The position numbers and the translations under genes were made by a program. A DNA stretch of 27,636 bases from a virus: IMG/VR virus record IMGVR_UViG_3300010413_000258, positions 1 through 27,636 of that record; one strand, given 5' to 3'. The notes beneath the pieces were generated by a model, which was not told the DNA's origin, made no database searches, and saw only the letters and a list, made by a program, of their open reading frames with translations. How positions within the stretch are numbered: the stretch's first letter is position 1; each line of letters starts with the position of its first letter. Positions 20,579 through 27,636 of this stretch are shown here, one piece after another.

Positions 20579-21019
20579 TACTTGACGAGTGGGCGAAACG
20601 ATGGAATATACCACCCGTAGCGCTTCGGGACTTACGGGCCGCTATGGGTCTCTACGAGGAACCGGTAACCAACGCCACAAAGGGCGAGGCGGTAAACCAG
20701 CAGGCTATAAGGCTCGCGGCTCCAGGGCACGCGTGCCGCCTGTGGCGTAACAATAGAGGCGCGGCGGTCGACCCTAAGTCCGGGGCGCATATACGTTATG
20801 GGCTGGCCAATGATTCAAAGGAAATGGATAAACATATCAAGTCAAGCGACCTTATAGGAGACGGTGGGCCTCTTCCGCGCTGTGGAGGTTAAACCGGATA
20901 ACTGGGTGTACCGTGGAACCGAGCGGGAGGTCGCCCAGTTGGCTTACATATCGCTGGTTGTATCAATGGGGGGCTTTGCTTGTTTCGCACGGTCGCCGCG
21001 GGAGGTTTGGTCCCTATGA
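20575..21019 (+). pseudogene. VRR-NUC-type nuclease gene broken by small deletion and +1 frameshift
   Basis: The frame from ATG 20575 encodes an N-terminal helix, then LWRNNRGAA..., IRYGLAND and KSSDLIG, the nuclease-core style of VRR-NUC proteins. It then runs out of frame and stops at about 20892. In the +1 frame from about 20855 the rest of the protein continues: TVGLFRAVEVKPDNWVYRGTERE and FARSPREVWSL to TGA at 21017-21019, which overlaps the next ATG. The core Asp (SSDLIG) and the ExK (VEVK) are thus in different frames. Relatives have about ten residues between them that are missing here, so a short deletion is likely. It could also be a sequencing or assembly error. Confidence 0.7.
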
Positions 21020-22278
21020 TTACCTACGGCTCGGTGTGCAGCGGTATAGAATCCGCCAGTGTAGCGTGGGAGCCTCTGGGCTACAGGCCGCTATGGTTTT
21101 CTGAAATAGAGCCTTTCCCGTCTGCGGTACTGGCGCACCACTGGCCGACAGTGCCTAACGTGGGCGATATGCTGGCCCTGCCTTTTCTTATAGAGCGGCA
21201 AGTATTCCCGGCGCCCGACGTTCTGGTAGGCGGTACGCCATGCCAGGCTTTTAGCGTGGCCGGTATGCGCGCCGGACTGGATGACGCACGGGGACAATTA
21301 ACTATAAAATACGTGGAGGTGCTTAATGCAATCGACGAACAACGGGAAGAGGGCGACGAGTGCGTCGCAGTCTGGGAGAACGTGCCGGGCGTCCTCAGTA
21401 GTAAAGATAATGCTTTCGGATGTTTTCTCGCAGCACTCGTCGGGGAAGAAGAGCCGATACGACCAGCAGGGGCCAAATGGACGCACGCTGGTAGTGTGTA
21501 TGGACCCCAAAGAGCTGCAGCGTGGCGGGTACTCGATGCCCAATATTTCGGAGTGGCCCAACGACGCCGCCGTGTGTTTGTTGTCGCAAGTGCTCGAAAC
21601 GGGTTCGATCCCGCCGAAATACTTTTTGAGTTCGACGGCGTGCGCCGGGATACTCCGCCGAGCAGAGAAGCGGGGGAAGGTGTTGCCGGAGAAGCTGGAG
21701 GGTGCGCTCCTTTCGATATGCAAGCCTTTGGGGAGTATGGGCGGGGACTGACTGCATCCACTCTTAAAATGAGGGACTACAAGGACGCTATGGACTTAGT
21801 CGTCCACGGTACGCAAGACCCTTGCGTATCTGATAAAGCCTTTGCACTCGGGCGGAACAACGGACAGGAGAACGTGATTTGCGAGACACAGTTCGGTGTG
21901 GAAGTAGCAGGCACGCTTACCGCTCGGTACGATAGTTTGCCCTGCTCGGACAGGGGTGCTAATATGGTAGCCTACGGGGTTAATGGTGACGAAACGCCCA
22001 AGGTAATGAAAGAGCAGTCCCCCACTTTGCGGGCTGAACAAGGCGGCGAGGGTCGCTGGTGTATGACTCCTGACGCCCAAGTCCGCCGCCTCACGCCCGT
22101 AGAGTGCGAAAGGCTGCAAGGTTTCCCTGACGGCCATACTCTTATCCCGTGGCGCGGTAAGCCCGCCTCGGAGTGTCCGGACGGGCCGAGATATAAAGCG
22201 ATAGGTAATAGTAAGGCCGTGCCGGTGGTACGCTGGTTAGGCTTAAGAATTAAAAATTATCTGGAGGTAGGCCGATGA
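21016..22278 (+). CDS. C5-cytosine DNA methyltransferase
   Basis: This 420-residue protein is a DNA (cytosine-5) methyltransferase. Motif I is VCSGIESAS (7-15). Motif IV is GGTPCQAFS with catalytic Cys76. Motif VI is WENVPG (120-125), motif VIII QRRRRVF (182-188), motif IX RRLTPVECERLQGFPDG (357-373) and motif X KAIGNSKAVP. The ATG lies inside the end of the broken nuclease gene (ATGA). Between motif VIII and IX is the target recognition region, which here also encodes a second ORF in another frame. No endonuclease partner is visible, so it more likely modifies the phage genome against host restriction. Its target sequence cannot be read from the window. Confidence 0.93.
   Translation: MITYGSVCSGIESASVAWEPLGYRPLWFSEIEPFPSAVLAHHWPTVPNVGDMLALPFLIERQVFPAPDVLVGGTPCQAFSVAGMRAGLDDARGQLTIKYVEVLNAIDEQREEGDECVAVWENVPGVLSSKDNAFGCFLAALVGEEEPIRPAGAKWTHAGSVYGPQRAAAWRVLDAQYFGVAQRRRRVFVVASARNGFDPAEILFEFDGVRRDTPPSREAGEGVAGEAGGCAPFDMQAFGEYGRGLTASTLKMRDYKDAMDLVVHGTQDPCVSDKAFALGRNNGQENVICETQFGVEVAGTLTARYDSLPCSDRGANMVAYGVNGDETPKVMKEQSPTLRAEQGGEGRWCMTPDAQVRRLTPVECERLQGFPDGHTLIPWRGKPASECPDGPRYKAIGNSKAVPVVRWLGLRIKNYLEVGR
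21326..21751 (+). CDS. Nested out-of-frame ORF inside the methyltransferase gene
   Basis: A 141-codon frame in the +1 phase relative to the methyltransferase starts at ATG 21326. A perfect GGAGG (21315-21319) lies 6 nt upstream, which the methyltransferase itself has no use for at that point. The second half (SEWPNDAAVCLLSQVLETGS, KYFLSSTACAGILRRAEKRGK) looks like a real folded protein, and I recognise the style 'WP.DAAV..LS.VLE.GSIP..YFLS..AC.GILRRAE.RGK.LP' from small phage proteins. Whether it is expressed and what it does are unknown. If real, it is a genuine two-frame overlap across the methyltransferase recognition region. Confidence 0.55.
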   Translation: MQSTNNGKRATSASQSGRTCRASSVVKIMLSDVFSQHSSGKKSRYDQQGPNGRTLVVCMDPKELQRGGYSMPNISEWPNDAAVCLLSQVLETGSIPPKYFLSSTACAGILRRAEKRGKVLPEKLEGALLSICKPLGSMGGD

Positions 22279-22799
22279 CGCTAATACACTGCGATACGGC
22301 GGGGTACGAAGTGACGCCGGAGGACTGTTCGAAACGAATAAAACAAGCGCAAGACTTTAGAGACAGGGGCGAGCCTCATAAGTCGCTGGAAAAATGCGTC
22401 GCTTGCTCTCTACGTGAAGCGCCCGCGGTTACTGACAGTACGCCGTTGTGTCTATACTGCAAGCGGCCCCCGGATGCCGTAAAGGATTACTTTGTCCTTA
22501 AACACGGTATGCACTCCGAGTGTAAGAAAGCCCACGATAGGGGCCGTACTTTTAAAAAGAAAACGCCGCGGGTGGACGTCGACCGTGTGCCCGGCGAGGT
22601 AGACCTGGCGCACCAAAAGCACTACGAGGTACTACAAATACAGCCCATAGACTTTATCAGGGCTAACAATATGGACTTTTTAGAGGGTAATATTATAAAG
22701 TACGTTGCACGCTATAAACATAAAAAAGGCGTCGAGGATCTGCGAAAGGCGGCGGTATATCTCGACTGGCTTATAGAAAGGGAGGTACGGAAACAATGA
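22275..22799 (+). CDS. DUF3310 protein with N-terminal cysteine-rich region
   Basis: This 174-residue protein is linked to the methyltransferase by a 4-nt overlap. Residues about 110-170 match the DUF3310 helical domain: HYEVLQIQPIDFIRANNMDFLEGNIIKYVARYKHKKGVEDLRKAAVYLDWLI. This family is helical and related in fold to nucleotide pyrophosphohydrolases of MazG type, but activity is generally unproven. The N-terminal part has several Cys pairs (KCVACS, LCLYC), which probably bind zinc. The gene overlaps the next one by 4 nt. Confidence 0.82.
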   Translation: MTLIHCDTAGYEVTPEDCSKRIKQAQDFRDRGEPHKSLEKCVACSLREAPAVTDSTPLCLYCKRPPDAVKDYFVLKHGMHSECKKAHDRGRTFKKKTPRVDVDRVPGEVDLAHQKHYEVLQIQPIDFIRANNMDFLEGNIIKYVARYKHKKGVEDLRKAAVYLDWLIEREVRKQ

Positions 22800-23143
22800 C
22801 AACAAAGTGTGGAAAGTGCGGTAGCGAGGTTACGCCGAGTTACGAGCGTAAAAAGCCGGAGGACCGTAAACGGGAGATACTAAACGCAGCGGTAGACCTG
22901 GCGCGTAAGGTGGGTTACACAGCGTTACGGCGGGCCGACATAGCGCAGGCCGCCGGGTGCTCTGCGGGATTAATCACACCTTCTTACTTTCCTACTATGC
23001 TGGACCTGCAGAACGCCGTAATGAGGGAGGCGGTGCGCCTCAGAATACCGGAGATAATAGCGCAGGGGCTCGCTATAAAGGACCCCATAGCACGGCAGGC
23101 CCCGGAGTATGTGAAAAGAAACGCTCTGGAACTGTTAGCGTGA
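22796..23143 (+). CDS. TetR-type DNA-binding protein
   Basis: This is a 115-residue protein. The first ten residues carry CGKCGS, a zinc-knuckle-like piece. The TetR_N helix-turn-helix follows (REILNAAVDLARKVGYTALRRADIAQAAGCSAGLI). There is no ligand-binding C-terminal domain of usual length, so it is a short phage version, perhaps a local regulator. It ends TGATG with the primase-helicase start. Confidence 0.78.
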   Translation: MTTKCGKCGSEVTPSYERKKPEDRKREILNAAVDLARKVGYTALRRADIAQAAGCSAGLITPSYFPTMLDLQNAVMREAVRLRIPEIIAQGLAIKDPIARQAPEYVKRNALELLA

Positions 23144-25509
23144 TGCGGTGCGTACCCGAGGCCTTAAAGCCTTTCACCGCTTACAATCAATTCATAGTAT
23201 GGCGCGAGATACAGCGGGCCGGTAAGCCTAAACCGGATAAAGTGCCAGTTCACCCTCGTACGGGAGCGCCGCACGATCCGCACGACCCCGCGGCGTGGCT
23301 ATCAGCTACCGAGGCCCTGGCACTCGCTACGGCTGGCTTTAACGTTGGCTTTGTATTCACCAAGGACGACCCGTTTTTCTTCCTCGATATAGATAACTGC
23401 CTGCAGCCCGACGGTAAATGGTCGCCGCTTGCCGTTGACCTTTGCCAGCAGTTCGCCGGGTGCGCTGTGGAGGTCTCACACTCCGGTAAGGGCCTGCATA
23501 TATTCGGCTCCGGGGAAGTGCCGGCGCATGCCTGTAAAAATATACCGCTCGGGATAGAGCTATACACAGAGGGGCGTTTCGTAGCTCTCACGGGCGCCGG
23601 TGCGGTAGGTTCCGCAGCGTTCAGGCCCGCCACGCTGTCCCAGCTTGTTGCTACGTACTTTCCACCCTCTGAGCATACAGCCGGTGCGGAGTGGACCGAC
23701 GGCCCCTGCGCAGAGTGGAGCGGTCCGACGGATGACGACGAACTTATACGGCGCATGCTACAGTCCAGGAGCTCCGGCGCTGTCTTTGGTAACCGTGCGT
23801 CGGTCCAGGACCTCTGGACGGGTAACGTTGAGGCACTGGCCGCAGCCTACCCCGACGAAAGAGGCTTTGACCATTCCAGCGCCGATGCGGCCTTATGCCA
23901 GCACCTTGCTTTCTGGACGGGTAAAGACTGCGAGCGTATCGACCGCCTTTTCCGTATGTCAGCTCTCTACAGGGATAAGTGGGAGACGCGGGGCGACTAC
24001 CGCCACCGTACGATTATACACGCGGTAGGGCACTGCAAAGCCGTATACGGTGCGCAGCAGAGACCGGACGCAGCGGCGCCGCAGGGCACTACCGTAGACG
24101 CCAGTACGGATCCGGACGGATATAAGCAGGGGTTCCAGTTCCTACCCGTGTCGGAACAAATAAAGCATTTCGCCGGGTGTGTTTACGTGCAGGACCAGCA
24201 CCGTATATTTACGCCAGTGGGGACATTGCTTAGGAGTGAGCAATTTAAAGCTACTTACGGGGGCTACCTATTCGCCATGGACACCATTAACGATAAGCAA
24301 AGCAAGAACGCATGGGAGGTTTTCACGGAGTCGCAGGCTTACAAGTTCCCTAAAGTTCATACGACTTGCTTTCGACCAGAGAAGCCCTCCGGGGCTATAA
24401 TTAAAGCTGAAGGTCTCTCCGCCGTCAACACATATGTACCCGCCGAGGTAGAACTGTTAGACGGAGACCCTACGCCGTTTATTAACCATGGGGTTTTACT
24501 ACTGCCCCAGGGGCGAGACTGGGATATATTACTAGCCTACATGGCCGCCTGTGTGCAATATCCGGGTGTCAAGTTCCAATGGGCGCCTTTGGTTCAAGGC
24601 GTCGAAGGTAACGGCAAATCACTACTTTTTACAGCAGTCAGCAGGGCTGTAGGTCTCAGGTATACGCACAAACCGCCAGCCAGTGACATAAGTAACGTCT
24701 TTAATGCCTGGATAGCGCAAAAACTTTTTATAATAGTCGAAGAAGTTTATATGTCGGACAGACGCGAAGTTATGGATGCCGTTAAGCCCCTTATAACAGA
24801 TGACCGAGTACCGATCACGCCTAAAGGAGTCGACCAGACCACCGGAGACAATAGAGCTAACTTTATGCTCGGTACTAATCACAAAGAGGCTTATATCAAA
24901 ACTGTCAACGATAGGCGCATGGCTATGTTTTTCACCGCGCAACAAACAGCCGCGGATTTGGAAAATTGCGGAATGGGGGGTGATTATTTCCCCAACTTAT
25001 ATAAATGGCTGCGTAATGGCGGTTACGCTGTTGTCGCCAAGTATCTGCGGGAGTATAAGATCCCTGACGAGCTTAATCCTGCCACAAGTCTCATGCGCGC
25101 CCCCGAGACTACCAGCACTCGCGAGGCTATATCGGTCTCCATGGGTGGGGTGGAGCAGGAGCTACTGGAGGCTATCGACGAGGAGCGGCCGGGCTTTGCG
25201 GGCGGGTGGATCTCTTCCATGGCGTTCGACCGGTTACTGGAGGCCCGCAGGGATGACAAACGGATAACACGAAATAAGCGTAAAGAGCTATTATTAAATC
25301 TGGGCTACATACCGCACCCGGCGCTTAAGGACGGCCGCGTCAATACGCCTATATCACAGGAGGGGGGTAAACCTAGGTTATACATAAAGGACGGGATAGA
25401 AGCCCGTAACATAACCCAGCCAGCCGACGTAATGCGCCGATATATGGAGGCCCAGCCGGGTTATGTTATGGCCGCTACTGATATCTTTAAGGACAAACGG
25501 GCGCTTTAG
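23143..25509 (+). CDS. Primase-helicase (prim-pol plus D5-like helicase)
   Basis: This is a 788-residue protein. The N-terminal half is a prim-pol domain: LDIDNC with Asp82 and Asp84, SHSGKGLHIFG (112-122), and IELYTEGRFVALTG (138-151). The C-terminal half is an SF3/D5-type helicase: Walker A GVEGNGKS (486-493), Walker B IIVEEVYM with Glu533 and Glu534, and GTNHKEAY as sensor motif. Such proteins both prime and unwind DNA at the phage origin. The ATG overlaps the TetR-type stop. It is the last gene of the rightward operon and ends 4 nt into the convergent gene. Confidence 0.93.
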   Translation: MRCVPEALKPFTAYNQFIVWREIQRAGKPKPDKVPVHPRTGAPHDPHDPAAWLSATEALALATAGFNVGFVFTKDDPFFFLDIDNCLQPDGKWSPLAVDLCQQFAGCAVEVSHSGKGLHIFGSGEVPAHACKNIPLGIELYTEGRFVALTGAGAVGSAAFRPATLSQLVATYFPPSEHTAGAEWTDGPCAEWSGPTDDDELIRRMLQSRSSGAVFGNRASVQDLWTGNVEALAAAYPDERGFDHSSADAALCQHLAFWTGKDCERIDRLFRMSALYRDKWETRGDYRHRTIIHAVGHCKAVYGAQQRPDAAAPQGTTVDASTDPDGYKQGFQFLPVSEQIKHFAGCVYVQDQHRIFTPVGTLLRSEQFKATYGGYLFAMDTINDKQSKNAWEVFTESQAYKFPKVHTTCFRPEKPSGAIIKAEGLSAVNTYVPAEVELLDGDPTPFINHGVLLLPQGRDWDILLAYMAACVQYPGVKFQWAPLVQGVEGNGKSLLFTAVSRAVGLRYTHKPPASDISNVFNAWIAQKLFIIVEEVYMSDRREVMDAVKPLITDDRVPITPKGVDQTTGDNRANFMLGTNHKEAYIKTVNDRRMAMFFTAQQTAADLENCGMGGDYFPNLYKWLRNGGYAVVAKYLREYKIPDELNPATSLMRAPETTSTREAISVSMGGVEQELLEAIDEERPGFAGGWISSMAFDRLLEARRDDKRITRNKRKELLLNLGYIPHPALKDGRVNTPISQEGGKPRLYIKDGIEARNITQPADVMRRYMEAQPGYVMAATDIFKDKRAL

Positions 25510-25721
25510 ACCGTCATACCTTCGGGGTACTTGGTGGTTAAAGGCCTGTAGTCGTCGCTTGCTTTTTTGTGGCCTTTAGGGCACTCCATGGTGGGTATAA
25601 CATTTTGATGAAAATTAGCGTCATCATACCCGCCGCCCTCTTTTTTATGCCCGCAATGCTCGCACTCATAAATGGCGGTAAAGTCCCGCCTGTGTTGCCT
25701 TAATATTCTGTGAATTTTCAT
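25506..25721 (-). CDS. 71-residue zinc-ribbon-like protein
   Basis: GGAGG lies 7 nt before the ATG at 25721. Residues include YECEHCGHKKEGGG and, 25 residues later, MECPKGHKKA, giving a CxxC...CxxxH type zinc pattern. It is small, basic and of unknown function. It converges with the primase-helicase, overlapping its last 4 nt, with no terminator visible between the two. Confidence 0.7.
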   Translation of the reverse strand: MKIHRILRQHRRDFTAIYECEHCGHKKEGGGYDDANFHQNVIPTMECPKGHKKASDDYRPLTTKYPEGMTV

Positions 25722-25765
25722 ACTGATACCTCCGTTTTTTTTAAGGTTTAAGATAAGCCCACGCT

Positions 25766-25792
25766 GGGCGGCGGCCCCTTAAGGCCGCGCCC
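25766..25792. other. Strong GC hairpin over a stop codon
   Basis: GGGC, one unpaired G and GCGGCC pair with GGCCGC and GCCC around a CCTTAA loop (25766-25792), a 10-bp stem with one bulge. It overlaps the stop codon of the small membrane protein gene. There is no T-run afterwards on the minus strand, so termination is doubtful. mRNA stabilisation is as likely. Confidence 0.45.
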
Positions 25793-26033
25793 TTAGACTG
25801 AGCATAAAACATATAATAAAAACGATAGCGAATACGCCCGCATATATTATATCGCCCACTACGCCATCTACCGGGTACGTTACGAACGTACCGGCCAGAA
25901 TCCTATCGTGCAGCAGGGATTTAAGCTCTATCGCGGTATACTCGGCGTATTCAGGGTCGCGGGCCATGGCGCCCAGTTCTTTATCGAAATGGCCGGACTG
26001 TATCTCATCCATAATAGCGTCGCTAGTTTTCAT
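25779..26033 (-). CDS. Small protein with C-terminal membrane helix
   Basis: The product is 84 residues from ATG 26033, which has GGAGG 9 nt upstream; an in-frame ATG 48 nt before lies in the receiver gene. The N-terminal half is acidic and soluble (SDAIMDEIQSGHFDKELGAMARDPEYAEY). A hydrophobic helix lies at about 60-79 (IIYAGVFAIVFIICFML), with a short basic end. No family recognised. It overlaps the receiver gene by 11 nt, so the two are probably translated together and may act together at the membrane. Confidence 0.65.
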   Translation of the reverse strand: MKTSDAIMDEIQSGHFDKELGAMARDPEYAEYTAIELKSLLHDRILAGTFVTYPVDGVVGDIIYAGVFAIVFIICFMLSLRARP

Positions 26034-26361
26034 GGGACTTAACCTCCGTAATAAGTTCGTATATATCGGTCTTAAGTGCAAACGGTATACCCATACCCAA
26101 AGACGGCCCCCGTACGGTCGGATCGCCAGACATTAACACGGCGCGTATACCCTTGCATTTAAGCTTGTGCGCTATGGACAGGCCGGTCTCGCAGTCCCCG
26201 AGGTTATGATCCGTCAACACAAGATCCGGGGAGAGCCTTACGGCCTCCTCTACAGCCCCAGTACTTGTGTCCATGGTATGTACTTCATACCCCGACCGCT
26301 CCAGGTAGTGCTGGACTGCATTACGTACACTTTCGTCGTCATCTATTAATAGTATTTTCAT
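26023..26361 (-). CDS. Stand-alone response-regulator receiver domain (CheY-like)
   Basis: This 112-residue protein is a single receiver domain. The acidic pocket is in LLIDDDE (Asp8, Asp9), the phospho-acceptor Asp51 in LVLTDHNLG, the conserved Ser78 in VLMSGD and Lys97 in FALKTD. All residues needed for phosphorylation are there, and there is no output domain. In cells such proteins are phosphorylated by histidine kinases and relay signal by protein contact. In a phage cluster it could tap a host kinase or sequester phosphate signal. The start ATG at 26361 is directly inside the end of the zinc-ribbon gene. Confidence 0.88.
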   Translation of the reverse strand: MKILLIDDDESVRNAVQHYLERSGYEVHTMDTSTGAVEEAVRLSPDLVLTDHNLGDCETGLSIAHKLKCKGIRAVLMSGDPTVRGPSLGMGIPFALKTDIYELITEVKSHEN

Positions 26362-26536
26362 GCTTGGTTACCCCCCTTATTATTTTACCCTCGTCATGTT
26401 TACCGCAGGAGCACGTCTCTATCATAAGGCCCCCGCCTATCTCGTAAAACCTCGCCGCACAGTCCCAGCATACCATAGATATAGTATGATAGCCCCCGGC
26501 GTCGTTAGACCCGCAGCACGGGCACTTAGGGCGCAC
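26339..26536 (-). CDS. Small zinc-ribbon protein
   Basis: The likely start is GTG at 26536 with GGGGAG 8 nt upstream, giving 65 residues; a TTG at 26578 is possible. Three cysteine pairs are visible: CPCC near the start, CWDC in the middle and CSC before GKHDEGK. This suits a double zinc ribbon. It overlaps the next two genes slightly, suggesting coupling. Function unknown. Confidence 0.65.
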   Translation of the reverse strand: MRPKCPCCGSNDAGGYHTISMVCWDCAARFYEIGGGLMIETCSCGKHDEGKIIRGVTKHENTINR

Positions 26537-26801
26537 TGTGCGGTCTCCCCATATTAAGCGCCGAGGCTGTGTCCTCAATAGCGCGTTTGTCGTCGGGGTG
26601 TACCATTACAGTTACGGCGATAAGTCCGCTACGTGCGTCTGCCACGTTACGCCTAAAGCCTTTAGCCCTATCGGCTGTGCAGGATATACACAGTCCTGAC
26701 GAGACGTAACGCTGCGCCAGGTGGCCGTGCTTACAAGGCTTACCCGTGTAGTATTTAGTCTGTCCAAGTTGTGCCGCCTCTTTTCTTGTCTGTATTTCCA
26801 T
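26526..26801 (-). CDS. Small Cys-containing protein with TGKPCKHGH motif
   Basis: This 91-residue protein has AGGAGG and TAATTAAGTA before its ATG. The block YYTGKPCKHGHLAQRYVSS followed by LCISCTADR is a short zinc-binding motif seen in many phage and HNH-associated proteins. The second half (VTVMVHPDDKRAIEDTASALN) resembles a short ribbon-helix-helix type helix pair. It may bind nucleic acid, but that is inference. Confidence 0.7.
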   Translation of the reverse strand: MEIQTRKEAAQLGQTKYYTGKPCKHGHLAQRYVSSGLCISCTADRAKGFRRNVADARSGLIAVTVMVHPDDKRAIEDTASALNMGRPHSAP

Positions 26802-26824
26802 TACTTAATTACCTCCTGTTATTT

Positions 26825-27043
26825 TTAAGGTTTATTTGTGAATATCGGAATGCAACCTCGAGAGTTTCCACAATACCTAAAGTGGACTATGACGCCTTTG
26901 TCCTTTGGTACATTAAGGCCGGGTCTTACTAGCAGATTCAAAGGCGGCTCTATCTTAACATCTATATGCCCTCGGCGCATTACGTCCGCGTCAACATCAT
27001 CTACATACCGTACCCACTCGTCTAACTGTAACATAATCCTCAT
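26825..27043 (-). CDS. Small phage protein, unknown
   Basis: The product is 72 residues from ATG 27043, which has GGAGG 7 nt upstream; another in-frame ATG at 27064 precedes the ribosome binding site. It is a beta-rich sequence with many Val and Asp residues (RYVDDVDADVMRRGHIDVKIEPPLN), ending with HFRYCGNSRGCIPIF. No family recognised. It is AT-rich at its downstream end, where a 23-nt gap precedes the next gene. Confidence 0.6.
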   Translation of the reverse strand: MRIMLQLDEWVRYVDDVDADVMRRGHIDVKIEPPLNLLVRPGLNVPKDKGVIVHFRYCGNSRGCIPIFTNKP

Positions 27044-27120
27044 ACCATTACCTCCCCACCACATAATCTGGTTTATTAACCGCCGTATTTAAGGCTATCA
27101 AAGCCCGCGCCAGATCCACG

Positions 27121-27390
27121 TTAAGCCTCCGTAACCGCCAGTGGCCGCCAGTACTCCAGGCGACCTATGCGCTCGGCGGCCGTGTGGAAAGCGTAACCCT
27201 GCGATACGCAAGTCTTACCGGTATGCTTAACCCACGGGCAGCCGTCGCAGGGGCTCCCACCCGTTCCGTGGGTGGATGCGCAAAGAGGGCAGGGCGCACC
27301 GGTTACCTCTCTGTACGTCGGTGGTACAGCCTCCGGCTCGTACTGTCCGTAATACTCTATTAACTTGTCTATGGCCTGCAGTTCTGTCAT
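27121..27390 (-). CDS. Small zinc-binding-like protein
   Basis: This 89-residue protein has an N-terminal helix (ELQAIDKLIEYYGQYEPEA) followed by cysteines in CPLC, CDGC and TCVSQ. Upstream of the ATG is GGGGGTAACTT. The Cys arrangement suggests a zinc-binding fold. No family recognised. It is part of the leftward small-gene cluster. Confidence 0.65.
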   Translation of the reverse strand: MTELQAIDKLIEYYGQYEPEAVPPTYREVTGAPCPLCASTHGTGGSPCDGCPWVKHTGKTCVSQGYAFHTAAERIGRLEYWRPLAVTEA

Positions 27391-27403
27391 AAGTTACCCC
27401 CTG

Positions 27404-27636
27404 CTATTTGTTGATTATGCCGAAATCGGCGTTATTCTGATAGTTCTTTATGAGGCCTAGCGTTGCATCGATACCTGCGATCCGCACTCGCCCCCTGGCG
27501 TTCTCTACGGCCTTTTTGTAGGTGCGCGATCTACCTATCTTTATACCGGTGGTATACTCCGATACTACCTTTACCTCGGGAAAATGTGGGTCTTCATGCT
27601 GAAAGCACTTGATACCCTCGACGTCTACCTCTTTAC
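27404..27636 (-). CDS. Small protein, 5' end outside window
   Basis: An open frame on the minus strand runs from the right edge to TAG at 27404-27406, giving at least 76 codons. It includes VDVEGIKCFQHEDPHFPEVKVVSEYTTG followed by RSRTYKKAVENARGRVRIAG, a basic helix. Its codon use matches the backbone. No family recognised and its start is not visible. Confidence 0.6.
   Translation of the reverse strand, partial: KEVDVEGIKCFQHEDPHFPEVKVVSEYTTGIKIGRSRTYKKAVENARGRVRIAGIDATLGLIKNYQNNADFGIINK

Noticed and set aside
21081-21761. Minus-strand ORFs opposite the methyltransferase gene
   Set aside because: They are long only because the plus strand codes in two frames. No ribosome binding site or protein-like motif was seen.
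22957-23143. Upstream ATG at 22957 for the primase-helicase
   Set aside because: It lies inside the TetR-type gene in another frame and adds 62 residues without homology-like character. The TGATG overlap at 23143 is the operon norm.
1-27636. tRNA, rRNA or CRISPR elements
   Set aside because: No cloverleaf with intact arms, conserved rRNA segment or regular direct repeats with spacers was found by eye.

Overview
The window is a piece of a tailed-phage genome (prophage or free phage) with a contractile-tail (myovirus) module of phage Mu type and a replication module that is not of Mu type. No terminase, portal, capsid, integrase or transposase gene is visible, so lifestyle and host cannot be fixed from here. 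Genes are packed with 1-20 nt overlaps (ATGA, TAATG). TTG and GTG starts occur. The backbone strongly prefers ATA for isoleucine.

Left part (1-9911, + strand): the end of a tail assembly chaperone with a canonical -1 slippery site, then tape measure, DNA-circularisation protein, baseplate hub, spike, gp46-like, gpJ-like (gp47), gp48-like and tail fibre genes in the order found in Mu. A lysis cluster follows: amidase, 3-TM holin-like protein, a 23-residue Lys/Pro-rich peptide gene and three small membrane proteins, two of whose genes overlap out of frame.

Middle (9916-17974): a leftward replication operon (family A DNA polymerase, small genes, DUF2815-like ssDNA-binding protein, DUF2800 nuclease-like protein, Pro-rich protein). 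It is flanked on both sides by arrays of small foreign-looking genes that resemble integron gene cassettes: array A (9916-11350, genes on -) and array B (about 17041-17974, genes on +). In each array, AT-richer small ORFs with strong ribosome binding sites are separated by palindromic spacers. Several ORFs are bracketed by their own private 9-10 bp inverted core repeat, as expected if each gene moved as a circle through attC-type recombination. Both arrays end in the same 48-bp sequence (46 of 48 identical, inverted, 8 kb apart). No integron integrase is in the window. This is the most interesting feature here.

Right part (17966-25509, + strand): SF2 helicase, several tiny genes, a VRR-NUC-like nuclease gene broken by a small deletion and frameshift, a C5-cytosine methyltransferase carrying a nested out-of-frame ORF with its own ideal ribosome binding site, a DUF3310 protein, a TetR-type DNA-binding protein and a primase-helicase. 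The last 2 kb (25506-27636, - strand) is a leftward cluster of small genes, many cysteine-rich (zinc-ribbon-like), including a stand-alone CheY-like receiver domain with all phosphorylation residues and a small membrane protein.

Read together, the backbone supplies tail assembly, lysis and DNA replication, while the two cassette arrays and the right-hand small-gene cluster are the accessory regions. No tRNA, rRNA, CRISPR array or IS element was seen.
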